From Scedosporium boydii (Eukaryota; Ascomycota; Sordariomycetes; Microascales; Microascaceae), in contig NJFT01000061.1 in assembly GCA_002221725.1 (NCBI GenBank), forward strand, positions 124,001 through 188,000: a stretch of 64,000 nt of DNA, written 5' to 3'. The notes beneath the pieces are model-generated. The model had not been told where the DNA came from. It made no database searches and saw only the letters and a list, made by a program, of their open reading frames with translations. Positions 1 through 11,377 of this stretch are shown here, piece by piece (positions within the stretch are counted from its first letter, which is position 1; each line of letters starts with the position of its first letter). Made by a program: the position numbers and the translations under genes.

Positions 1-2625
1 CACGCTACCAAATTATCCTTTCCATCTGTCTCTTCGTCCGGCTTGAGATCTTCCTTGCCGTGAGCCGCCAAACTCAATGCTCTGTCCCAGGAGTCGCGGT
101 AAGCATTAGAGCTCATCATCCACGTGGAGGTAAAATGTAAATACCGGTGCACTAATTATATAGTTAAGCCCTTCGTTTGTATCCCATTACTTATATACGA
201 GCTTTATTTTGCCATCCAACCCAGGCCGGAAGAGAAAGATCAGAATGATCCATGGGGCGACCTCTTCCTGGATCTCGTGAACTGGGTCACCACGTCAAGA
301 GTGAGTTTGATGATCAGCATCATTCTTCTTGTCGTTGGAGCCCACGATTCGATGTCTCAGACGACTAGGACAACCTTTTTCTGTGCGAATACCTTCGATA
401 GCAGCTCACGGACGGTCACCCTACAATGGCTCGGAGTGTGTCTAGACGCCACCATCTTGATACTGCTCTGGCGCATCATGTCGTGGACGAAGTCGACACA
501 GGCTCGATTGCACGCACTCTCCACGATATTACAAAACAGTTATTACCTGGCTGTGGGTGTTTTCTTTCTTGTCATCATCTTCACGAAACAAAGCTTCTGG
601 TCGATCTACGGTTCAGATGTCATTTCCGACGGAATTATCCTGTCGGTTGTCTTGATCTCGTCCATCTTGTTGATGTGTGAATCTACACCGATTGTGCCCA
701 TAGCCACCATTCTTATGGCCTGCGGCCAAGTTGCATCACTGAGCAACGTTGACCAAATGCAAACCTGGCTCCATGGAACGGCCTACGACACGCTCAAACC
801 ACTCTATTGTCTCTTTTTCGGCTACTCTATTCTTCTCAGTCGACACCACATGCGCACGCTAAAGACTGCAGTCAGTCTCGCCATCTTCTGTGCTCTCGCC
901 GTCGTTATATTTACGGCCTTGCCAATTACGATCATAAGGGCTAGGAAGCACGGGTTCGATATTCATCCTGTAAACAAACTGATCTATGAGGCCCGAATAG
1001 GGTCAGATCGTTGGCTTACCCGGGCATCTATCAGCGGCAGCCTAGAAGTGGCGGTCTCGGAATATAAGGAGCGTAATCACGGCAAACAACCGCCTCCGGG
1101 CTTCGATGCTTGGTTTTCCTTTACCAAGGAGAAGAAGTCGGTGATCATTGATCACTTTAACCAGATTGGGAATGATATACTTCCCTTCTGGAAGATGTCT
1201 CCAAAGACATTGAGAGCTAGGATTGAGCAGCTCAAGAACCAACCAGGTATAGCAATGGTAAAGATCCGTGGAGGGAAAACCTCCACAGAGACGGAGGCAA
1301 ACCGGGACGACCACTCTATACGCCAACTAGAAGAGCTAGCTTCTATGATTTCAGCCTTCTCCAACCACCTTCCAGATATGGACATACCGATTAACCTTTA
1401 CGAGCAGCCCAGGGTACTTTCTACCCGTGGAAGCACGTCAAATGTTTGGGCATCGACATCGATCCCCGAACGCCGTCAAATGGAATCACTAGGCTGCCCT
1501 CCAGGATCTTCGGTGAGATCCCGGCAGCCCTGGAATATCCGCGACCTAACCACGACATACACTTCATCCTACTCGAAAGGTCAATTCATTACCAACTGGG
1601 AGCGATCCCTAGACATCTGCAACCAACCAGATGTGATGGCCTACCTCCACGGATTCCATATGGTCCCACCTGTAAATCATGAGCCCTACGTGCAGCTCAT
1701 GCCAGTATTCAGCCGCTCGAAGACGAGCGGCTTCAGTGATATCCTAATCCCCCTTCCAGGCACCGGCGACTCTGCAGAAGAGTCGATGGGAAACTTCCAT
1801 CACAAAGAGAACACCCTCTATTGGCGGGGTGGATATGGGGACCCAACGGTCGGGCAGCAAGGCTTGCGTGGCAATCACAAGCATCGAGCAGCGCACCTCG
1901 TCAACAATGCAACCTCCTCCGACGAGACGCTAATCGTTCTCCCGGCATTTGGTAATAACAATAATGGGGCGAAGTTTGCCTACAGCAAGGTTCCCACGCA
2001 GGAACTCAACGCCCTCCTCCCAACGGACATTGGCTTCACCGCCGACCCTACCGCACACACCTGCACGACACAGCGAACTTGCGCCCCTGCCCTCCTTGAG
2101 CTCGGCGCTACAGAAGAGCCTCAGCCTGGCCTTGGCCCCCTCGATCACCGATACATTCTCATCATGGACACAGACTCGGGGCCATCCTCCTCCCCGAGTA
2201 CCCTCGCCGCATTAAAATCCAGCGGTGTGCCATTCGTATCGACAATCTTTACGCACTGGTACACGGAGCGTATAATGCCTTGGGTACACTTCGTCCCCGT
2301 CGACATAAGGCTCACCGGTTTCCACAGCGCGCTGTCTTACTTTACAGGCTTACGGCCTAGGCGCGGAGCGGACCGTGACGGCAACGCCGACGGGGAAGGG
2401 GAGGGGGAGGACCCGAATGTGACGGTCACGCTAGCAGGGAGGCAGGTCACTCTAAATGGTGCTGTGGATGACGCGAGGTGGATCGCCTCACAGGGTAAGG
2501 CATGGGCTAAGAAGGCTCTGAGGAGGGAGGACATGGAGGTGTACCTTTTCAGACTGCTTCTCGAATGGGGTCGCGTAATTGACGATGGGCGGGATGAGTT
2601 GGGATTCGTGTACAAAAGCAATTAG
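1..2625 (+). CDS. GT90 (CAP10-like) membrane glycosyltransferase, 5' part missing
   Basis: Exons <1..98 and 169..2625; about 850 residues are visible and the start lies before the window. The intron 99..168 has a GTAAGC donor, a CTAAT branch site (152-156) and a TTAAG acceptor, and joins the frames in phase 0. The apparent start at 124 is only a GTG inside this intron. The N-terminal third is a series of hydrophobic segments, as expected of a multi-pass or Golgi-anchored protein. The second half is a GT90 domain: PPPGFDAWFSF then ILPFW (about 1095-1190), NTLYWRGG (about 1808), YILIMDTDSG followed by the PWVHFVPVD motif near 2280, and a DELGFVY tail. GT90 enzymes such as CAP10 and CXT1 transfer xylose or related sugars to cell-surface glycans in the Golgi. 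The exact sugar and acceptor cannot be told from the sequence. Family call is secure; function is inferred. Confidence 0.85.
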
Positions 2626-3337
2626 GGATTGGCGGGGTTCCCCCCCCTTCTCCCCTGGGGGCGCCTAATGTTTTTGCCCTTGTCTTCTTTTCTTTCCTTT
2701 TCTCTATTATGTATACACCGGTTTCACTCCAGTGGCCTTTTCCACTTGTTGTTAACCAAAACGTCTTCAGTCTGCTGGGTCATGGGGTTTCGGTATATTC
2801 GGTATATATGTGATGGATGGAAATTGCTTTTCCCTCCGCTACTTTCTAGCTATCGGAAATATAAACAGCGTAGGGTATACAAAGGTATATATACCCACAT
2901 TATTTCACATTTCTTTTTGTCTGCCGCATACGGGTTTGCTTTATCCCAATGCTCAACTGGAACCCCAACCAACCACGTACCCAACATCATGCCACCAAAA
3001 CCAAAGCCACCGCGTCCCATCACAATTCATATCCGCTAGACAGTTGTAGGTCCCCCTTTTCACATCACCTCCCCCGCCCCCCGCTACAATGCCCACCGAA
3101 CCCGCCTCTCTTCAGCTCCAATCAGTATGCATCAACCCTCCATCCGAGGCGGAAATATATCCCCGGAAGTGGCACTGGGGGCGGAGATACTTGCTCTCCG
3201 CCCCTTTCACCTAGCCAAGGTCGTACCCGTTTTCGTGCCCTATCTGCGGTCTGACATACTTGGAGAGGCTGGAGGTGGCACCGCGTTTAAGGAGGTGGCA
3301 ACTTCCATGCCGGGAAGGACGAGTTAGGGAAAGAAAA

Positions 3338-3355
3338 GGGGGGGGGGGGGGGGGG
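3338..3355 (+). repeat. Homopolymer G run of 18
   Basis: Eighteen consecutive G bases follow an A-rich stretch. It is a slippage-prone mononucleotide tract and a likely sequencing weak spot. Confidence 0.9.
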
Positions 3356-4449
3356 CTGTGGGCTGTGGGACGGGTTGGCTGCCATCGGGCTTCGACAGGA
3401 ACCTCTAGAATGTTCAAACCGGTGTGGCCTTGTCACCTCCTTGCGGTGAGGGAATAAAAAAGACATGGCTGGCCGTAGTTGTCAACAACAAAGTAGATCC
3501 TGTTTCTTGTCTGAAGAGTTGTTTGGCGCCCGCCGTGACTGTATGTGGTAAGAAGCCACATTCAACGGTGATCGATCATGCCTCAATGAGACCTTACGAA
3601 CGATAAGGTAGGGTGACGTTCCCTGCCGAGTATTGGTGTTGTTGTCCCAAATAGATGTATTGAGTTTGGTTTACGATTGTTAGAGAATCTATGCATCAAT
3701 GAGTGATTAGCAATACGAAGCAACATATCCGAGATCATAGGCTCCATGGCTACCAACCAATACCGCTGTCGGCTCTCATTGGCCTGGGCCCAACTCTGTT
3801 CGGCGTCGACTTAGGTCCATACATCGGCCTCGTCACAATATTCCAGCAATTTGGTGATAAAAAGGGGCACGTTGGGGAGACACAGCATCTTACTTAGGGG
3901 GTAAGCACCATGTAAAAGAGGCAAAATGCCCGTAAGGCGCGAGGATCAGACGGAAAACTGCCTCAGCCCCTACATCTCCGCCCGTCATCACAAGTTCCCT
4001 CGTCGACCTGAACAAGCAAGATGCGCAGAAAATCCTCCGTTTCGGTACCTCACGCCTTCAAGTTCACACCAAACCGGTGTCGGGAGTCATTGTCTTTCAA
4101 AGGTGGCCACGCCAAAGGTAGCAGGCAGGGGGGCGCCGTCCGACATATCAATAACTCGTGCAGGCGCCTAATTCTTAAGAGGCGTCAATACATCGTTTAC
4201 CCTTTCACTACCACATTTTCTAGCTTTAGACGGGGAAAACATATATGCTGTGACCTCGGTGTGCATGTTTGGCTACCAATAAGCCAAGTAGCTAACACCC
4301 CACGTCTTGAGAATGACAGTATTATTTTATACAGGGCTGGTTACCTGTATAGACCAGTGGCTGTTGAAGAAGCGTGGAAAGGGTGAAAGGGTATTAGAAA
4401 ACAGGGTACGCCGCGCTACGAAGTAGGTGCAGGGCATCTCCATGCACTA

Positions 4450-4719
4450 GGAGAGGTATTGTCACTTCCGCGACCCCAATGAAGAGCAAACAATCTATCT
4501 AGGAACAAGGATATGTCCCGAAGAGCTGAGAAAATATGAAGAAAGTATGGGTATTTTTGGATCCAGATCGCGCGAAGATTATCCACTCACGCAGAATTTC
4601 CTGCAGATGGAAGGCTGGGGAGATTTGATCCTTGTCCATCACGACCAGCTTCCCTCCAGCCCCCTCCATCAGCGAACCCCGGATCTACGAAGTGATCGCA
4701 CAACGCATCACCCGCACTA
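4450..4719 (+). pseudogene. Possible coding remnant of unknown family
   Basis: About 88 codons are open between an upstream TAG and a TAA at 4717. There is no ATG near the beginning. The peptide (for example EEQTIYLGTRICPEELRKYE) has a normal globular composition, unlike the random frames nearby. I do not recognise the family. It could be a single surviving exon of a decayed gene or chance. A TACGAAGTG near-copy of the recurrent 9-mer lies inside it at 4686. Confidence 0.2.
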
Positions 4720-7700
4720 AAGGCAAATATGGTTGGCTAGGCTCTCGAGCGCACGCATCCTAAGGGCGCGGTTAAGAGGACGGCGTACTCATAGGAAGCA
4801 TTTCCTATACTCTGGGAGTTGAGGTGCTGCCTGAGCTGCCCAAAGATGCTGGGGAAGTCAGAACTGCGTATTAGTATTGCCTAACCTGGATCAGCGAACG
4901 ATTGCCGTGGAATACACAATGGCCCGGCACAGGTCGCGCAGGTAAGCGATATCGCGCTTTCGCTAACGTGCTCATTCATGCACCTCAAAGTTGGATGTCG
5001 GCCGAAACGGAGAGAGCTGGGGTGACTTTCTGCAGAGTCACCAGTGTCACAACTCAGCATTGGACGGGTTAGCACTATTTCAGGGATGGACAGGACCAAC
5101 CAACCGCACAGGTACCGTGCCAGCACAGGCGGTAGAGTACAACTGCCATCTCCTGATTGAGCGCCACTCCCGGAAGAAGGCCCGCGATCACGGCTCTTCT
5201 CCGTCCTTAGCCTTTCTCAGACTGTTCCGTCGGTCAAGAATACCATAGCGTACCCCTCTTTCGGGACATGAAGAAAGAGGAAGAACACACGCACGCGTTT
5301 CGTCGGGGTAGACTCACTTCTTTTCGCTCTTTTTTCTTCTCTTTTTTTAATCTCTTCCTTTTAAAGAGAACGAACTGGGAAATCCAAAGGAACCTATCGA
5401 GGAGGTTAGTCTGAAGGGACCTTTTTTTTTCCACCTAAGATTTACTCTGCGAAGACACGCCAAACACTAAGCCAATAGCGATAAGGTGTGAAGAGCCTAG
5501 ATGTTTCAAACGGCACTACCGTATACTTCAACCCATGCTACATCGGTTGGCCTGATCAAGTTTTTGCCGTGTACACTACTTCCACGGTTACTTCTAGTGC
5601 AGCGTTATGTTATAGAGTCGCGCACGCTCTAAGGCGGGGCAACGAGTAATAAAACCCGCACACTAGTCGAATAAACGTGCAAGTGTTGCTTGCATATGCG
5701 ACGCAGGAAGGCGCAACAAGAGGGGTGTGAGTGGTAAAAAACGAACACAGATTGACGGGTCCTGAATGTTCTATAGGCCAGTATTGGTGACAGTGGATGG
5801 CACACCCCCTCCTGCGATTTCGCACAGGTCGTCAATAAAAGCGAGACACAACATTGACACTGGACAAGTAGTGTACAGTAGAGCCGGGCCAGGCATGAGC
5901 TGTTTGGTACACTTGTCTGTCCATGCCTCTCCTTCACCGATTCTTTTACCTAGCGCCATCTCCGTGGGGGTCCTACCCCCGCATCCAATGATGGATAGAA
6001 GGACAGAGATAGAAGTACTGCACATGTCTCCCTATAAGCCGAGGATGAAGGGAGAGTGGAGCAGCATCAAGTCAAGCCAAGTCGAGGAAAAAAAAATAAG
6101 AGGAAAAATAAACAAAACAAAAGAAAAGGAAAAAGGAGCTTAAAATAGAAAGGAAAGGAAAGGAGAAAATCAAGAGACAGGGGGGATAAGGGGAAAGCAA
6201 AGTCCGGAGCACGTAACCATATGATACAGAACCAAAGGTTGAAGTTAAGTGGTGGCAAGCACAGGCGCTTCTGGCTTTACTTGAGAGCAGCCTCGACGCG
6301 AAGGTTGGTGAGAGCTTGAGGCACTTTCCCCGGAGTCAGAGAGGACCAAGTTCCTTGTTAAGCTCATGTCGATCGAGGGTCGTGGTCTTGAGGGATGCGA
6401 GGGAATTGAGAAGCTCCACTCTCTCCATCATGGCAGCTGGGAAAATCTCATGCATCCCTTCGCCATGGTCTATGTAGTGGAAATGGCTTTCCTGTGCTGT
6501 TTGGTCTGGAGACGACAATGGACATAGGGCATTGCTTCTTGTGATCGAGCTACGGAAGGGGTCGGAATGGGAGAATGGAAAGCAAACGAGGCACGACGGC
6601 TGGGCCAGGGCCCCTCCCCACGCCATCCCCGGACCCCATATGACGTTAGGGTGGGCCAAGTTCCGAGCACCTTTGCTTCTTCCAATAAATCGACAAGTAC
6701 AACCTCTGTACGTGAGTAATCGGCTGTCTTGGTCGTGGCTTTTGTGCCCTGGCCGGCTCTGAAACCCTGAACCCAGTCCTGGTCGGGTTAGCGTGGGTCT
6801 CACTATCGGATGGAGGAAGTTTGCGGTGAGACTGGCGGCAGGTCCCGGTGAGGTTCACAATTGGCAGGTGAGGCAGGCGAGCACTTTCTGACTGTTCCAG
6901 ACCCATTTTGGTGAAGCATTGGTCATGCGAGGTTGAAGTGTCTCGCGTCGTAGCATCAGAGCTTGGCCAGGCCTGGCGACGAAGCATGCCCTAATTAAGC
7001 GGGGGGAATAAATAGATTGTTACCCCGAATCCCGTCAAAGCATCGAGTTCTTTCACTCGTCTAATTAGGTCTTGGCTTCCTTCAGAGTCCTTACCCTCGG
7101 CTTGAGTGTCGTCGTGGCTTCTTCGGACTTGGAGCTCGCAAAGATGGGAATCTAAATCAAGAACCATGTCTCCTGGAAGATTGATGACTATTGGGTAACA
7201 ATGCCGGGCCATGATCATGATCAACGCACATTGTGCTGCCTAGGGGGCTGGGCGTCTCTGTTTGCCTCCGTAGTTCACCGAACCGAGGAACATAGGAGCT
7301 TGCCGGAGGTATTTGGAGTGGAAGAGCCTCTTCAGCCGGCGAATAGCCAGCTTCGGTACTGAAGCAGATGGACGGCCAAGATCGGAGATCCAATATTGCC
7401 CGAGTCTCTCTTAATGCCGATCCTAAGGTGTTGGAGGTCGATATTGACATGCCGCCTCCCATCGTGGGGAATATATTTATAACACCTTCATAGGATTGGA
7501 TCTCAAGCTCCAGCCACATTGATCAAGCACGGAAGAGATTCTCACATGGGTTTTCTGGGCTCTCGGTGGCTCTCCTAATTGCATAGAAGGCACATAGCCC
7601 ACTTCGTACTTTCCTCACCAGGCATGAACAGGAAGGTCCAGAGCTCAGTCTAGCCTGGCGTGTCTCGAACTTGGTTAGGTGCAACGCTACAAGTGAGAAA

Positions 7701-9911
7701 TTCGCGCCGATGTCGTCACAGCATGGAAAGCACGAACTAAGCTTGGGAGCCCCAGTTCCTACCCCACGAGGGGTCCTCATAGGCGATCTAAAATGGCAAG
7801 AGAGTACCTCTTCCCTTTGGAGAAATCCCCAGGGTTCACTCCTTCCAGCCTTCCCAAGGAGCACCTGATCTAAGTACAGCCAAGGAGGGAGTATATCTTC
7901 CGGCTGAGGACAGACTACAGCTCCGACATTGCCCTTCGCGCACCCCGGCAACCCCCTGACCGTTCGGACCGGACGTGAGGCGGCAAAATGCTTCATACGA
8001 AGTCCTCGGCAGGGTGCGTGTGACAAACGGCATCCCTTTCGCTGCCGTGCATTAATATTGAAGCTCGAAAGTACCATGATCTCACTAAGCTCCGAGTAAT
8101 ACATCAACGATTGTCAACGATGTGATCGGGACAAAGTGGCTTCCAGATCCACGTGTACTCTGCCATCCCGTCCGTCCAGCTATGGGCTTAGAAAAGTACC
8201 ACGGCCGCGATTGGCTAGTGATGAACTTCCAAAGCCGCACCTTCCTTCTCGGTGAGAGAAATAGAGCAATACTAAAAGAGGAACTCGACACTGTCATACA
8301 CTCGAGTACAATGTACGGAGTACGAAGCAAGTGGAATGGTATTCTCCAGAATACGAAGGTACTTGCGTGGAGCTACACTAGGGTGTGGTGTCCATGTGCT
8401 TCGAGGAAATTTTCAGTCGGTGACTTCGATCCAGCTGGCGCCGATATGGTTAAGAAGGTAGATTAGGCTCCGCAACTTTCATTTGCTTAGATGTTGCCGG
8501 TTCCGGCTCCCGAGAGCTGCTACCAGTGTGTTGCAGAAACTACATCTGTCAATATTTGCGCACAAGGAAAGCGGTTGATGGGGGAATTGATAGCCTCTAC
8601 TTTTTACGAATTATACCCTCGTTCAGCACCATCTGCACGTTTATACAGGCAGGCAGAGTGTTGAGGGAAGGACGAGCGAACCTTACTGGTGAAGGTGATT
8701 TGTTGTTGGAGAGTGTTGCTAGGATGGAGGAAGGCGCGCATGGTCCTGTTGAGCAGTACGAAGTAGCCCGAGTACACATGTACCCAGAATAGTGCTGGAG
8801 GGTACTTCGAACACTTGCAATCACCTTCGCTGTCATTGGTCTATACAAACTGCCCAAGCTTCCCACGAAGTATTCTCGGCATGGAACCTCACCTGCTGTT
8901 TAGTCGGTGGGCATCCCTGTCCCACCCCGCCCCCGCCCCATCAGCCCCTCGCTTTCCAATTATCGCGACGCAATCGGCGGCTAAGGGAAAGCGAGGGACG
9001 ACGTTCTTTCACAGGAATGCTGTACAGGTACGCGAGACCTCTCCACAGTTATGCCGGTGCGTAATGTCCAGTCTACTCGGACTTCACTGGTACACCTACA
9101 CCTTATTTTCATCTTTTTCTTTTGTTTCCCCCCCCCCCCCGCTCCTGCTGTTTACATCGCCGCTCCCGATATTCTCCACAGACTCAAACTGGTGAAGGAA
9201 ACTTGGACCTTGCCAAAGTCTACCTCATCCTTGGAAACACGACGGCGAGTACTTTGTAAACTACTAACTACTTCGCACATTCGATCAAATGCAATTGTCC
9301 AATTGTACCATTGACTTTGACCTTGACCCTTACTCCTTCCCCACATCCTCCAATTCGATACGCAACAATTTGAATTGATCCCTTGCTCTCTCACCTTTCA
9401 TCACGACCCGCACACCACTACCTGACCTAGGCTCCTTTGACCACCCAACCCGCCCATACCTCACGCCCTACCCTGCCTGCCTTTAGTCGTCCTTGCTTCC
9501 TGCCGCCGGGAACTCACCAGTTCCACCCGTCTTTCCGTTGCTATTTCTATTTTATCCAGGGATCTCCAGCCGGTCTGCCTTTGGCCTGAACATACGACTT
9601 GCTCTTTCTGCTGTGGCTCTCGTTTACATTGACTTTAACATTATCATCTTATTTTTCATTAACCCTCCCACTGCCGTCTACTACCTGCCTCTTACGCGGG
9701 TTGGCCTGGCTGGGCCATACTACTATAGCTGTACGAAGTACGCTCCTCTGCTCCGCTCAGCAGTGGACACTAGCACAGTCCGTGCCGGTCTTGGCTCTGG
9801 GGTTCCATCCGTTTTCCTTGACACCCACGAGACCTGGATCAAAATCTCGCACATCGCTGTGTTAGGTTTGGCTCCGGGTCTAGTTTGCAGGGACCTTCTC
9901 TGTCTCCCGCC

Positions 9912-9968
9912 CCTGGCATTGGCATTGGCGCTGGCGTTAGCACTGGGTTGGCATTGGCATTGGCATAC
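9912..9968 (+). repeat. Degenerate GGCATT/GGCGCT hexamer repeat
   Basis: Roughly nine hexameric units of the type TGGCATTGGCATTGGC are interrupted once by TAGCACTGGGT. All frames read low-complexity peptides (alternating Ala-Leu or Trp-His), so it is treated as a short tandem repeat, not coding sequence. Confidence 0.7.
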
Positions 9969-10444
9969 TTCATAGGTGGGCACTAGCATCATTCGAACGA
10001 CAACCACCCCCCCTTGCCGGCAACTGCTCTTCTCTCCGCCACTCTGCCGTCCATCTTTGACGGTTGTCAGCATCGTCGACTTCCCTCCGGTCAACGGTGA
10101 CCTGGCCGGTGCACGCGATATCCCCCCTCCCCAATTCCTCTCTCCACTACGTGTATTACACTAGTTAGCTCAGAGGCTCATTGCCCCGGGCATCGGGGTC
10201 TAGGCCCACCCCACCCACCATTGACATTGAAAATTCGATCTGACGTACGAAATACCCTTCCCTGCCTCGGTCTCGGTCGAACGAAGTCGAGGTGGAGAAG
10301 TACCGCTTGTGCTCCCACGTTGACCCTCACACCTCTCGGCATAAAACATCCCCATAAAAAAGAACCAAGGCGCGAAGAGGAGCAACTCGCTAGAGAGACG
10401 TTAGCGAGAGTAGGAACAGGAAAATCAGACGCAGAATAAGAAAG

Positions 10445-10477
<33 letters not shown>
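10445..10477 (+). repeat. Homopolymer A run of 33
   Basis: Thirty-three uninterrupted A bases, followed by a further A-rich stretch to about 10505. It lies about 0.9 kb upstream of the ATG at 11378. Confidence 0.9.
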
Positions 10478-10490
<13 letters not shown>

Positions 10491-11377
10491 AGCGAAAAAC
10501 AAAAAGAGGGGGAGAAACAAAGCCACATTGAACCTTGTATCAATTACACATCCATCCCAAATCCCCTCCCAAGAAGCCAAAGGCGGTCGGTCCTCTGCAA
10601 GGAGAGGAGCATCAGCAGCCAGCAGCTCAGAGCAGCTTTATCCTTGAAACTCATCCCGCCCGGTTGTCTCCCTCGCTGCTCTATTTTTATAGTTCCAGCA
10701 GACCTCATCGCTCCGACACCCCGTCACCCATTGCCAGCTTGACCCCGTGTGTTCACGGCCCAAACTCGCCTTGTAGCACGTACAAAAGAGCAACATCAAT
10801 TGAAACCCGAGCTTGGGCAGAACAGACGCCTCCGTGCGGTTCTCGGTCAATCTCATCCTCCCACCCATCTACGCTCACACCGGTACTTGGCTGTACCACA
10901 CTTTTCCCAGAATCTTCACTTCCTTTTCGGCCCAGTCAACCGAGAATTCGCGTCATCCGCCCGGGATAATCTGATAATAGAGCGCGCCTATTTCTGGCGC
11001 ATTGGCTCTTTAACCTCTGTGCACACCCCCGCCCCCACCATAGCCGTTAGGTTTTTTTTTTTTTTGCTCTTTTTTTTCTTGGATAATCTTCCCTCCCACA
11101 CCTTCACCTCCAGTGTCGATCTTCCTTTTACTTCTCTCTGTCACTCTACCCTCTGGTGTTTGGGAAGGGGTCCCCATCCGCCTTCTTTTCTCCTCCTCCT
11201 CCCTCCTACCCCTTCCGGCCCCTTCGCGTTTGCGGCGCGAACCGATTCTACCTCGCTTCGGACGACCTTCTCTCGAGCCGCCTAGTCCCGCAACCCCGGC
11301 TGCCTCCTCCTTCCTCCCCTCGACGTGCCGCTGCTTTATGATGTGCCGTGGAGAGCTGTAGATAGTTGGAATCAAGC

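Larger units (their letters stand above)
2626..11377. other. Gene-poor interval of about 8.75 kb
   Basis: I find no gene with conserved protein features on either strand. The open frames here are short and look like chance. The interval holds the 3' UTR of the GT90 gene, an 18-nt G run, pyrimidine-rich stretches near 9120, a GGCATT-type repeat (9912-9968), a 33-nt A run, and three exact copies of TACGAAGTA (4417, 8757, 9732) plus near copies (4686, 7996, 8314-8329). The last 2 kb, rich in CT tracts, is probably promoter and long 5' UTR of the gene starting at 11378. Confidence 0.5.

Noticed and set aside
7523..8107. 194-codon minus-strand open frame
   Set aside because: Cys/Arg/Pro-rich random composition, no neighbouring exons and no recognisable motif.
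9493..9975. 160-codon plus-strand frame with hydrophobic segments
   Set aside because: It runs through pyrimidine-rich leader-like DNA and the GGCATT repeat; the Ala-Leu and Trp-His runs are repeat artefacts.
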